Source: Amoebidium appalachense (taxonomy: Eukaryota > Ichthyosporea). From it: a stretch of 64,000 nucleotides of DNA. The position numbers and the translations under genes were made by a program. Under the pieces are notes generated by a model, which saw nothing but the letters and a program-made list of their open reading frames with translations, did no database searches and was not told where the DNA came from. The stretch covers positions 3,100,001 through 3,164,000 of the forward strand of contig CAVNZM010000016.1 in the NCBI GenBank assembly GCA_963693365.1, read 5' to 3'. Every line of letters starts with the position of its first letter. The stretch's first letter is position 1. Below are positions 34,915 through 46,490 of this stretch, in pieces.

Positions 34915-35292
34915 CTGTGTCCTTGAAGAAACTGACCACCTTGTGGCACCCATGCTTCGGCTGCTCAAATGCGGGTGTATATGTCATGAATGTGTGTTTA
35001 TTGAATTGAGCATCAGCATGAACCGTGTTGTGTGCATGTTTGAAAATGTGGGTGTGACATGCAGTGTGGGGGCGAGAGGGGGGGGGGGGGGGGGGGTGTT
35101 GCAGCTAAGCGTGTGGGAATAACTGCGACAGCATCCGTCTACCAATGCCCCTCATTAGCGTCCCCCCCTCCCCCAACCACCACCATCACCAACAACTGAT
35201 CTCTCTCCATCCATCTTCACTTCATGCTGATGCTAAATTATTCGACTTGCAGGGGAGTGCGGCTCATGTTGGCTGACAACCTGGCGGTGTGA
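20100..35292 (+). CDS. MADBUB spindle-checkpoint protein (BUBR1/Mad3/BUB1 family) with inactive kinase domain
   Basis: Part of the mitotic checkpoint complex that restrains APC/C-Cdc20 (family knowledge). 33 phase-consistent exons, 1159 aa: 20100-20236, 20563-20625, 21105-21195, 21939-21992, 22370-22482, 23058-23215, 23690-23800, 24037-24197, 24433-24515, 24837-24884, 25247-25325, 25685-25726, 26031-26137, 26401-26476, 26720-26875, 27340-27441, 27875-27940, 28546-28692, 29171-29310, 29651-29711, 29866-29930, 30400-30606, 30667-30740, 30937-31006, 31251-31363, 31747-31871, 32295-32393, 32473-32568, 32772-32932, 33546-33741, 34033-34142, 34586-34714, 35253-35292. Motifs: KEN1 at 13-15 in WETSKENVVPLKEGRR; TPR region about 47-205; D-box RSALGDEN 209-216; KEN2 283-285; ABBA FEIYED 312-317; GLEBS-like SIEEIRA 390-396; KEN3 633-635; second ABBA FEIYCD 697-702; LSPIQE 764-769. 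The kinase domain (about 840-1150) keeps the beta-3 Lys (K883) but has HTNITPDT where HxDxKxxN is expected, and GLG for DFG/DLG. The last exon is least certain; 41567 is also phase-compatible. Confidence 0.88.
21739..21938. repeat. (CA)n microsatellite abutting a splice acceptor
   Basis: About 200 bp of (CA)n with a few interruptions ends directly in the CAG acceptor of the MADBUB exon at 21939. Confidence 0.95.
22483..22832. repeat. (GT)n-rich intron start
   Basis: The donor of the MADBUB exon ending at 22482 is itself the first GT of an interrupted (GT)n/(GTGC)n array reaching 22832. Confidence 0.9.
24333..24705. repeat. (GT)n arrays on both sides of a short exon
   Basis: A (GT)n tract at 24333-24366 precedes, and another at 24516-24650 follows, the MADBUB exon 24433-24515. 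The second begins exactly at the donor. Confidence 0.92.
29998..30301 (+). repeat. 38-bp minisatellite, 8 copies
   Basis: The unit GATAAAGCACTGCAATCCTC followed by CATAAATACACAATGGAA repeats with an exact 38-bp period (starts 30001 and 30039) and almost no divergence, in the MADBUB intron 29931-30399. Confidence 0.95.
33213..33300 (+). repeat. Dispersed intronic repeat, copy 3
   Basis: Contains TTTATGCGTGGTTTGCGCTC, TGCATTGCGTTGTCC, ATGAATGTGTGCTTTGCACT and ATGGCACATTCTGA, matching copies at 3080-3178 and 7186-7292. It lies in a MADBUB intron and is followed by poly-C. Confidence 0.6.
34822..34912. repeat. (CA)n microsatellite
   Basis: About 45 uninterrupted CA units in the last MADBUB intron, after a shorter CA/G-rich stretch at 34757-34820. 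Confidence 0.95.
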
Positions 35293-36590
35293 CGTACCGT
35301 TTGGGAAATATTTACAGCAACATGGGGGTATTTATGTACATATATATGTGAGCCAAACCAAACACCTGCAGTGTTTTTCAGTGCTGGCAGGTTGTAGTGA
35401 TAATCTTTGATAATTTTGCTCTTTTCAGAATGACCAAGTGATAAAGCAATATGGCAGCAGCGGAGTTGTAGGGCCAGGTGCCTGTATACTGTGTGCATGG
35501 TAACGACTAGACCGGTATTTCTCCATATTCACTTCATATGCCAAATGTCCTTAAAAAGGAGATATTCGTATATAGACAAAGCCAAGAAGTGCTCTAGACG
35601 TAGGCAATGCCAATAAATTGACCTTGTTGATGGGAATCCGCGGTATTCCGGTGTAAACCTTTACAGACCAGAGGCGATTTTCCTTTTAGACCCCCCTCCA
35701 CCCCCCTACACACACACACACACAAACCATCACCGTATACAAATGTATTACAAAACAGATTCCGTGGCACGGAGAAAAGGGGCGTCCATATCAAAAAGAA
35801 GGAATGGGGAGGGGGGACCGCACAAGGCACGTATACACACACACTACCTTGCACACTACACACCCGTACACACATAATAACAACTTGGCACAGGCATGTA
35901 TGTGTACACACTCACACACACTACACACCCACACCCGTATACACACACGCACAGCATATGTTGCAAAGAAAACCCAGAACAGCATCATCGTATCACACTG
36001 CAGTACGGGACCTTGGCTCACTCCGACTGCCGAATTGACCAAAACAGGCACGTTCACCACCAACAGACCCTGCCAGCTGAAAAATATACGCATGGGTGGG
36101 CCGATTCGGAAAGATGGCGCACAATAAGGATGGTGTGTTGCAATAAGTGTACGTGCATGCACGCTGCACCCATTCCCCTCCTTGCACGGGCATGCCTGCC
36201 CCCCCCTGTCATGCGCCAGGCCCCACGGTGCCGGTCACAGGCTCGACCTCTGCCCCCAGCAGCAGAGGGCTGATCTCGTCGGCACACACCCGGCCCATCT
36301 GAACACGTGTGGTTTAGTTTACTGGTACTAGGCGCAATCAACACGTAGTACATACAGTGGAGGCATGCATATATATATATATATGAATAAACATGTTGCA
36401 CACGGTGCATGGGTTTAGAAGTTTCAAGGTGGCCACAATGTATAAGGTTGAGGCAGAGTTTTTTGTTGTTTACTATCACCCTGCTGCTCAGCAGCAAGAA
36501 ACCTATCATACAAAAGATGCATGGAGTCATTTATTTCTGTGGCATAATGATTAGCCCCCCCCCCCCCCCCCCCCCCCCCCCCCCTTCCCC
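35293..36590. other. Intergenic stretch after the MADBUB stop
   Basis: Mostly unique AT-richer sequence with short CA-rich patches (35710-35726, 35832-35950) and an (AT)n patch at 36369-36384. No gene was recognised. A weak minus-strand open stretch near 35980-36303 is discussed among rejected items. Confidence 0.5.
35612..35617 (+). terminator. Possible polyadenylation signal of the MADBUB gene
   Basis: AATAAA occurs about 320 bp after the proposed stop codon at 35292. This is a motif match only. Confidence 0.2.
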
Positions 36591-36591
36591 C

Positions 36592-36762
36592 AATGGCCAG
36601 GCTGCTTCACCCACCCCACTTGCATTTCACCTCGCGCAATAACGTTGGAACCTGTACCGTTACTACCCAGTTTTTTGTTGTTTCCTACCAGGTGCTATGC
36701 TGAGGTAGGCAGCTATGCACAAACAAATGCATCATGTTAGTTATCCGTGTGGCAAAATGATG

Positions 36763-36806
<44 letters not shown>

Positions 36807-36987
36807 ACCCACCCACCCACCCACCCCAGCCTGCCCCAATCCGCTTGTATTTCGACTCGCGCAATACCTTTGAAACCTGCACCATTACAACCCAGTTTTT
36901 CGTTGTTTCCTACCAGGTGCTATGCCCAGATAGGTAGCTATGCCCAAAAAAAATGCATGACCTCAGCTACCGGCGTGGCAAATTGAA

Positions 36988-37028
<41 letters not shown>

Positions 37029-37194
37029 CTAGGCTGCTTCACCCACCCCACTTGCATTTCACCTCGCGCAATAACGTTGGAACCTGTACCGTTACTACCC
37101 AGTTTTTTGTTGTTTCCTACCAGGTGCTATGCTGAGGTAGGCAGCTATGCACAAACAAATGCATCATGTTAGTTATCCGTGTGGCAAAATGATG

Positions 37195-37236
<42 letters not shown>

Positions 37237-37582
37237 TTCCCCCCCACCCACCCACCAACCCACCCACCCACCCCAGCCTGCCCCAATCCGCTTGTATTTC
37301 GACTCGCGCAATAACTTTGAAACCTGCACCATTACAACCCAGTTTTTCGTTGTTTCCTACCAGGTGCTATACCCAGATAGGTAGCTAGCCCAAAAAAAAT
37401 GCATGACCTCAGCTACCGGCGTGGCAAATTGAATGCCCCCCCCCCCCCCCCCCCCCCCCCCCTCCCTCCCTGCCCAGCTTGCCCCAACCTGCTTGTATTT
37501 TGATTCGCGCAATAACTTTGGAACCTGCACCGTCACTACCCAGTTTTTCGTTGTTTCCTACCAGGAGCAATAATCAATGCAC

Positions 37583-37590
<8 letters not shown>
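36592..37590 (+). repeat. Satellite with a dimeric higher-order period of about 431 bp
   Basis: Five related units of about 170-215 bp share GCGCAATAAC, AACCTG(T/C)ACC, CCCAGTTTTT(T/C)GTTGTTT and CCTACCAGGTGCTAT, each ending in a long poly-C. Types A (AATGGCCAGGCTGCTTCACC at 36592, again at 37024) and B (CCAGCCTGCCCCAATCCGCT) alternate, so A+B repeats as a dimer. A fifth partial copy lies at about 37470-37590. Confidence 0.88.
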
Positions 37591-37620
<30 letters not shown>

Positions 37621-37699
37621 ACCTTTCCCGAGTCACCTATTCATTCGTTGCTTCTGCGATTCTACACTTCTGCCAAAAATTTCCAACCTTATTTCTCCG

Positions 37700-38047
<348 letters not shown>

Positions 38048-38174
38048 GAAACGTAGATGGACGTTTCAAGCCATGGCTCACATGTTGGAGTGTTCATATG
38101 CATGCTCGCAGTTTCCTGAATGCGTGCAAAGTGATTTGGTTTGGCCCGTAGTGTAAACTTTGATGCGTCTCGGG

Positions 38175-38250
38175 GACACAAAATTTGGCGTATTCGATCC
38201 TCAATCCTCGCGGCTGCGAGCTGGGAGCGTTAACCGCTAAGCCAAAAGGT
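38175..38250 (-). other. tRNA-like relic, possibly a SINE head
   Basis: The minus strand has a perfect A-box form TGGCTTAGCGG (38244-38234) and, 33 nt later, GGATCGAATAC (38200-38190), close to the B-box GGTTCGANTCC. Between them CTCGC..GCGAG could pair, but a normal 7-nt anticodon loop and a paired acceptor stem are not visible. I therefore call a relic rather than a tRNA gene. Confidence 0.35.
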
Positions 38251-38605
38251 ACGCGCACTGATGGTTGATCCATCATGCGACTTCTGTTCATTCGAGTGAT
38301 CAAGTACAGAGCGAATACAGAGCGGATCTGTATGTAAGCGAGCACGCGAACGGCGCGAGTTTACAGTAGTGGTTGTTGTGCTTTGTCTTGGATATCTTGT
38401 TGCTAATTGCTTGTTGTCCTGTTTCTTTGGTTCTAGCCAATGGCTGGCGCCGTGTAGTAGCCTGTAGTAGATGAAGGGGTCACGGTGTCATACATCTCTA
38501 CGTGTATGAACGTATCACCATGTGGTCCATGCCATGCTTCCGGATAGGCAAATAAAGTGCAATGGATTCGGCGTGTATACATAGTCACCTCATATAATAG
38601 CCTCC

Positions 38606-38636
<31 letters not shown>

Positions 38637-38731
38637 ACAGACATTAACACATACCACCTGTTACCACCCCTGCACACAACCGAGGCTCATAGAACTTCGA
38701 CCTCTCCAAAATGCCCCCCCCCCCCCCTCCC

Positions 38732-38762
<31 letters not shown>

Positions 38763-39026
38763 ACCAAAAAAAAAAAACCAAAAAAAAACCAAAAACAAAA
38801 ACACACTGCAATTATAAAAAGCACCACCATGTTCAGAGTTTTACATTGAGTATTGCTTTGGCAACTCTGGTCCCTCCATGTACTATTTTATTTCGTGCCA
38901 CGGTGACGCTGAGAAAAATGGCCCGGCCCAGGGTCCCAGGTGTGTGTGCGTGCGTGTGTGTGTGCGTGTGTATGTGAGTGTGTGTGCGTGCGTACTGTGT
39001 GTGTGTAAGGCACTTTAACGAATTTT

Positions 39027-39248
39027 TTGAGGCAAATTTACAATTACCAAGTAAAATTGTATAACGTTAATGGAGAATCATCCATCATGGGCCTGGTTGT
39101 GCTGAAGGGTTACTGGGCATTCTTTGATAGGAAAAATGTACGTATTGGGTTTGTGCGGGCTGCAGCCTCTTGTAGTTCCATGATTGCTAAGAACGTAGAT
39201 GGTTTGGGTGGCATTTGCACTAGCTGGTGGGGTGAGCTCGAAAAGTAA
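39027..39248 (+). pseudogene. Fragment resembling the C-terminal end of a pepsin-like aspartic protease
   Basis: The open stretch includes IMGLVVLKGYWAFFDRKNVR followed by IGFVRAAASC. This matches the conserved C-terminal pattern of A1 aspartic proteases, in which a Gly-hydrophobic-Leu/Lys-x-Tyr strand is followed by FDR..N.RIGF. No catalytic Asp motifs (DTG/DSG) were found nearby on either strand, and the stretch ends at TAA (39246-39248). Local DNA is AT-richer than the coding exons of the intact genes. It is most likely a relic, or the last exon of a gene I could not extend upstream. Confidence 0.45.
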
Positions 39249-39693
39249 ACACATGACTATTCGTGCATAATTGTATTCTTTGATCTAGACATATTAATGC
39301 TAATTCCTATGGTGCACTTGGGAGCGGAACCTTAAATTTTTTGACAACTCTTCTAGAAAGTACAAATGCCATGTGAACACTAGTGGAATATGTCTCTACC
39401 ACGGTATCTCTTTTGCAATGAGCTGCAGAATAAACATCCCCCGTGACAGAACTTTTTTGGAGATAGCAAACCTATTCGTGCACCAACCTGGTGGGCGAAT
39501 TCAAAGTCAGTAGACCGTAAATGAGGGGAATTATGCATAACACCTGCACGTAGGCAAATGCATCACAAAAAATGCTTAAGGGTGCACTGAGTTTATGATG
39601 GCAGACACAAATGTGCCGCCCGCTTGCACCAACCCTTGGACTTCTACTGTCCGGCTTATCTCACTTGAGTTTACCCCCGTCCGAACACAAGCA

Positions 39694-39731
<38 letters not shown>

Positions 39732-40214
39732 TCCCCCCCCCCTCCTTGTTGCCGTCGCCCACTCATGGGTTGTTGATGTTGCATCGTTACATCTTTGCTT
39801 TTGCGTGATACCATTATGGGTCTGTGTCTTGCACCGTGTTTACAATCTTTGAATTTAGTTTTACTTGGCGCCGTTTTCCACATTCTACTGGTACACTATC
39901 CCCCCCCCCCCCCCCCCCCTCCTCTATTCTCATTACCTCCCACCCCACCCTACCACTAGTTGGCTCATATCATTCCATCCCAACCCTCCAATCCCCCCCC
40001 CCCCCCCCCCCCCCCTCTCCCCGCGCCCCTCCCGTTGTAGATTGTGGTGGTTCTGGTTGTGGGACCCAAACGATACCTGTATACCCCTTCGTCACATCCC
40101 CTCCCCCCGCATTGATTTCGTCCTATCTGCCCCAATCCCTCTTTGGAATTAACAAGTTCTGTTATGACTATATTGCTGTATTAACACACACACCACCCCC
40201 TCTCCCCCCCCTCC

Positions 40215-40245
<31 letters not shown>

Positions 40246-40257
40246 AAAAAAAAAAAA

Positions 40258-40260
<3 letters not shown>

Positions 40261-40289
<29 letters not shown>

Positions 40290-40298
40290 AAAGGAAAG

Positions 40299-40337
<39 letters not shown>

Positions 40338-40362
40338 CGAAAGAAAGAAATAAAGAAGAAAC
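40261..40362. repeat. (GAAA)n microsatellite
   Basis: GAAA/GAAAG units with occasional C, preceded by a poly-C and poly-A tract (40202-40259). Confidence 0.9.
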
Positions 40363-40384
40363 CTCCACATGGAGCTGGACCAAG

Positions 40385-40421
<37 letters not shown>

Positions 40422-40649
40422 ACCCCCCCCCCCACCCCTTCCCGGTCCCCTGCCAACCACCCACCCGCCTACCTCCAAAAAGCATAGGAGGATAAATAAG
40501 GCTTGCCTTGTGCCCCCAAATTCTTCCCGGGGTCCACTAACCGTGACGCTCCTTTTTCGTATGCTTGCCTTCTTGTTCTCCTAGAGGCACAGTGGCTCCC
40601 TCCTTCTCTCCGTCCGTCCCCCTCTCCTCCTTGGGCTATCCCGTCGAGG

Positions 40650-41107
<458 letters not shown>

Positions 41108-41112
41108 CTCTT

Positions 41113-41145
<33 letters not shown>

Positions 41146-41340
41146 ACTCCTACCCCACCCCTCCCCCTCCCCCTCCCCCTCCCCCCTCCCATCTCGTAAC
41201 CCGGACCCTCCCTGCATACACCTGCACCCCGGCTCCTCTCCTTCCTTTTTCGGTGCCGGTAGGATGGGTGGTTAAGCTCCACAGTTGCAGGATATTTAGT
41301 CCGTTACCCGGGGAAAATAACCGTGCCAACAGCTTCCCCC

Positions 41341-41388
<48 letters not shown>

Positions 41389-41491
41389 ACACACACACAC
41401 CACACCACCCACCCACCCTTCGAACTTCATTACCACCATGTGCACTGAGACTTGCACATAAACCACACACGCACGCACACACACACACGCG

Positions 41492-41566
<75 letters not shown>

Positions 41567-41568
<2 letters not shown>

Positions 41569-42845
41569 TTGACTGGCGGTATGTGCATGCCACCAACAAG
41601 CCGCACGCAAGCACCGGACGTGTTGCCGTTGAGAACCCACACCTGCAGGTGCCCTCGATTTCAATTCTTTCGCCGTCTCTATTCCTCTTTTTTATCTGTT
41701 TGCTTTTTATTTTTGTGTGTGCTTTGCTTGCCTATCTTTTTATTTGTATACTTGTTTGTTTGTTTGTTTGTTGTATGTTTGTGTGTGGTACTCGTGCATC
41801 AGAAAGCACAGAAGGCTTATGGATCAGAGAGCACAGAAGCACTCTCGCATCAGAAAGCACAGAGCACTCACGCATCAGAGAGCACAGAAGCACTCATGCA
41901 TCAGAGAGCACAGAAGCACTCATCAGAGAGCACAGAAGCACTCATGCATCAGAGAGCACAGAAGCACTCACGCATCAGAGAGCACAGAAGCACTCATCAG
42001 GAGCACAGAAGCACTCATCAGAGAGCACAGAAGCACTCATCATAGAGCACAGAAGCACTCATCAGAGAGCACAGAAGCACTCATCAGAGAGCACAGAAGC
42101 ACTCATCAGAGAGCACAGACGCACTCATCAGAGAGCACAGAAGCACTCATCAGAGAGCACAGAAGCACTCATCAGAGAGCACAGAAGCACTCAAGCACAG
42201 AACCACCTACACAATGTCAGAGACACGTGAAGAGTACAAGCAGGTACATGTGCATAGACGGCCCCTTCTAGAATATGCACACAAGTGATAATTGATGTGC
42301 GACCACGGTAGGCTCAGTCTCTTTGAATCTAAGACTTTTTGTTTCCTTTTTTTTTTTCTTTCAGGTGTTTTTTTGGGAGGGGGGGGGGGGGGGGGGGGGG
42401 GGGAGAGGGAGGGTGGGTGGGAGGGAGGGAGGGGGGGGGGGGAGGGGGGGAGGGAGGGAGGGGGTGGGGGGGGGGGGGGGGGGGGGGGCACGTGCATCTT
42501 GACGTACTACGGTGGCCAAACTTGAAGATTGTCTTAAATGATGAGTAATGGAAGCTGAACCCATGCAACCCCAATGCTGGCACGGTTCCGCACTGCTCGG
42601 AATCTCCCAAGTGCCGCTTCATGCCCCTCACATGCTGCCGTGTGCAGGTGACGGCAGGCAGGCTGGCAGCTGCCGGATTTCCTTGTGTGCGCTGGTTTAG
42701 CGCCGTCCATGCCCAGCTAGCGCGCTATGAGGCCATGCATATGAAGCTGCCCGACAGCCCCGTGGCCCTCAGGCCCGGTGAGCAGGCCTACACCACGTGC
42801 ATGGCAATGCTGCTGCAGGCCACACGCAGAGACAGCTACAGATAG
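41567..42845 (+). CDS. Unidentified C-terminal coding exons
   Basis: Two open, GC-rich exons with good splice sites join in phase: 41567-41648 (after (CA)nCAG, before GTGCCC) and 42648-42845 (after TGTGCAG, ending in TAG at 42843). The peptide includes FDWRYVHATNKPHASTG, then LAAAGFPCVRWFSAVHAQLA and ends LLQATRRDSYR. I do not recognise the family. Alternatively a tiny exon at 42214-42243 (MSETREEYKQ then GTACATG) joins 42648-42845, giving a 75-residue protein. The first exon also fits the phase of the MADBUB exon ending at 34714, so it could be an alternative 3' end of that gene across a 6.9-kb intron. A 5' part was not found. Confidence 0.4.
41795..42197 (+). repeat. AGAGCACAGAAGCACTCATC minisatellite, about 17 copies
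   Basis: Units of 22 bp (CATCAGAGAGCACAGAAGCA core) and 26-bp variants with an added CATG or CGCA. Copies are nearly identical. The array lies between the two unidentified exons of 41567-42845. Confidence 0.93.
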
Positions 42846-42889
42846 GTGGCCCTGCATCATCATGAGGACCCAACCACATCGGCAGAGTC

Positions 42890-43315
42890 AACTTGCAAAA
42901 AGCAGAATTATTCTGCAAAAGCGGAATTACTCTGCAAAAAGCAGAATATTTTGCAGAATCACTCTGCCTTTAGCAGAATCACTCTGCTTTTAGCAGAATT
43001 ATTCCGCTTTTAGGAGAATTATTCCGCAAAAAGCAGAATCATTCTGCTTTCGACAGCAGAATAATTCTGCTTTTGGCAGAATAATTCTGCTTTCAGCAGA
43101 TTGATTCTGCTTTTGGCAGATTGATTCTGCTTTAAGCAGATTGATTCTGCTGTTTGCAGGGCGATTCTGCTTTTAGCAGATTGATTCAGCTTTTGCAATA
43201 TAATTCGGCGTTTAGAAAATTGATTCTGCTTTTGCAGAATAATTCTGCTATATTCTGCTTTTTGCAGAATAATTCTACTTGTTACGGAATAATTCTGCTC
43301 GGAGCAAGTTGAATC
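42890..43315. repeat. Array of inverted heptamers GCAGAAT / ATTCTGC
   Basis: About 430 bp, starting 45 bp after the stop codon at 42845, in which GCAGAAT and its complement ATTCTGC alternate at roughly 15-20 bp spacing with TTTT or AAAA linkers. Examples are GCAGAATTATTCTGC near 42902 and GCAGAATAATTCTGCT near 43226 and 43266. Copies are diverged but the two-fold symmetry is kept. A transcript would form serial short hairpins. Confidence 0.85.
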
Positions 43316-43416
43316 AGCTGATGTGGTTCGGCCCTATCATGGCGTCTGGGTGGCTGTGAGAGGCAAAGGGGGGAGACGGTTGGTGGGCTGAGCGCCCGTG
43401 TGCTTCGGTAGGCGAG

Positions 43417-43419
<3 letters not shown>

Positions 43420-43459
<40 letters not shown>

Positions 43460-43507
43460 CCCGGCGACTGGCTCTGGTTTTTTCCCTGTTTTTTCCTGAG
43501 CTCAGTG

Positions 43508-43560
<53 letters not shown>

Positions 43561-43566
43561 CCAAAA

Positions 43567-43618
<52 letters not shown>

Positions 43619-43942
43619 TGCAATGTGTTACTAAAACGGGCACACACACACACACGTGCACATACACACCTACACCACACACGTGCAATGTGTTACTAAA
43701 ACGGGCACACACACACACACGTGCACATACACACCTACACCACACACACAAACACACCCAGTGACAAATAAAGGTACAAACCGACGTATACTATAAAGGC
43801 TTAGTCAAACATTTTCGGACAGAAAGGTGCACAGTGCACAGCATACACACACACTGACACACACACTGACACACACACACACACACACACATACACACAC
43901 GCACACACATACACAAGGACAGAACACACGCATACACAATAT

Positions 43943-43997
<55 letters not shown>

Positions 43998-44044
43998 TCG
44001 TGACAGTCACACACATACACAAGGACATAACAAACACACACTAT

Positions 44045-44083
<39 letters not shown>

Positions 44084-44150
44084 GTGACAGTCACACACAC
44101 ACAAGGACATAACAAACACACTATGCACACATGTACACACACACACTATC
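43420..44150. repeat. Poly-C, poly-G and CA-rich tandem repeats
   Basis: Poly-C (43419-43458), poly-G (43508-43556) and (CA)n (43569-43616). Then two near-identical copies of a unit of about 67 bp containing GTGCAATGTGTTACTAAAAC (43618 and 43684). Next comes a CA-rich region to 44150 in which GACAGTCACACACA and ACAAGGACATAACAAACACA recur two to three times. Confidence 0.9.
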
Positions 44151-45178
44151 GACTTTTTCGGTCTATTGTTGGTAACGAAGCAAAAGCTTCCGGAGAACTT
44201 CCAGCTAACCATTAAGAAATGATCTGCTGCACTTGTACTTGTATGTTCATTGTGCACAGCCTAGTAGGGAAGCCAAAGTCCCCACTCCGAATCCCCCCCC
44301 CCCCCTCCCCCCTCCCCCCCCCCCCCCTCCCCCCCTCCCTCCCCCCCCCCCCCCCCTCCCCCCCTGCCCCCGTTATCTTATTTTTCCCCCAGGCCTCGGT
44401 AGCCTTTAGAATCTGGATTTTTTTCCCAAAAAACCTAGTACTAATTATCTTATAGATGAATTATCTGAATCGTGAATGACCCCTGTACGGCTCACCCCTT
44501 TCATACACGCCACACCCCTCCTAAAATTATCCTCGGGGCCTGGGGGGAAGCCCCCCCCCCCCCCCCAAAAAAAAAAAAAAAAAAAAAAAAGAAAAAAGGA
44601 AAAAAAAAAAAAAAAAAACACCACTACCGCCAAATTCAGAAAAGAAAGCTGTGAGATGCCGGCCCCGCCGTATTATTACAACTACTGTTGGGTAACGGTA
44701 TCCGTGAATCAACATTAATGATGTTTACATGTTGCTTCCGACCCTACATACCACCACAAACACTCATACCAGCCAGCGTGGTGCCACACCTCTCCCTATG
44801 TTCCAGCCACACAGCCAGCACCCACACGTACAGTCTCTTGTGCATCCTCAGCACGCAGCCTGATCAAAGCTTCACTTTCGGAACTCGCGAGGCCTTGGGT
44901 TGAATATTTGCGGCTGCAAGTAAATGTCCGATCTCGTAACATAGCTGGGCGACACTGTGCAACCACACAGTGTAATGTGGCCAGTATAACTGCTTCTGTT
45001 GCACTTGGAGAGAACACCACAGCCAGTCATACACCAACACCTGCGGCTATTTTGCACGTCCCTGCAGCCACTGCACGCCTCCGAAAACGGAAATTCTGCC
45101 GGAGAGCCATTCTACCGCCACACATTAAATTTGTGCACGGCAACATATCCCATTCATTGCCCTCACACACATTCTGGC
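44151..45178. other. Intergenic region downstream of the NIPP1 gene
   Basis: Poly-C/CCCT DNA at 44295-44364, a poly-C/poly-A pair at 44551-44619, otherwise unique sequence. No gene was recognised. Confidence 0.5.
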
Positions 45179-45586
45179 CTAATCTTCTTCATCCTGGTCC
45201 GGCATTTTGTTCCTAATCCACGCCTCCTTTGCATATTTTCTCTTGCCAGCAGGCGCCGGCTCCTCCCCACGTGAAGTTGCGGTAGTGACGGGATGGGGTG
45301 TGGGTGTAGTTGCTGCAGTTGAACTGGCCGGCGCCGTGGGTGTTGATGGTGGTGGCTCGGCCGGCCGACTATTACGCATCCACAAGACCCTTAGTGATAA
45401 TTGGTGTATGCGGGTGGGACGAAAAGGAGGGAAGGAGGGACGCCCAGGGGGCGGAGGGGGGGGGGGGGGGGGGGGGGAGGGGGGGGAGGGGGGAAGAAAG
45501 GGGAAAAAAAAACGAAGACACGTATAGCCGAGCCTTTAAGACAGTCACGCACCATCCGACTATGGAACAATCCCCCTTATCACCCT

Positions 45587-45617
<31 letters not shown>

Positions 45618-45744
45618 CACAAAAAAAAAAAAAAAAAAAAAAAAAAGGAAATGCCCAACGAACCACTCCCGTAGTCTCAAGCTACCCCCCCCCCCCCCCC
45701 CCCCCCCCGCCCCTTTCCCCCTCCCCCCCCCTCCTCTCCCCCCC

Positions 45745-45778
<34 letters not shown>

Positions 45779-46456
45779 CCCTCCTTTCTCCCCCTCCCCC
45801 CCCCCTCCCCCTCCCCCCCCCTCCCCCCCCACCCAATGCCTTGGACCATCCCACCACCAGACAAGCACGAATTAATTGCAGTGCACACACCAGACAAACA
45901 CGAATTAATTGCAGTGCACACACCAGACAAGCACGAATTAATTGCAGTGCACACACCAGACAAGCACAAATTTATTGCAGTGCACACACCAGACAAGCAC
46001 GAATTAATCGCAGTGCACACACCTTGCGGCCTTGGGCACAAAGACAGGCGCAAACAGGCCCCCCAGAGGGGCTGCACGGGACAGCTGCTGCCGTCTCAAT
46101 GCCGCCTGGCCCTTGCTGCTGCCTCGTGCTAAACCTACGGCCTGCATGGATGAAAAATGTCAGCAAACACAAAATCTAAGAAAAAAAACAAAATTATATA
46201 TATCTCTCTATATATATATGTGTGTGTATATATGTGTATATATATATGTATATCATATATACATATATGAATATATATATATAGGACCATGGCCGGCTGC
46301 TTGTTGACAGGTAATAAATGTGTGTGTGTGTGTGTGGTGTGTGTAGGTGGGTGGGTTGGTTTTCTTTTCTGTTGGGGGGGAGGGGGGGGAGGGGGGGAGA
46401 AGGCTGTGTGCGTGTAAAGGGGAGGTGGGGAGAGGGTTTGCTTGCTTGTGTGTATT

Positions 46457-46490
<34 letters not shown>

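Noticed and set aside
35980-36303. Possible minus-strand exons (ATG at about 36301; GLLVVNVPVLVNSAVG near 36070)
   Set aside because: Splice phases can be made to fit, but the donor after LFW is weak, no family is recognised and no further exon was found. Too weak to list.
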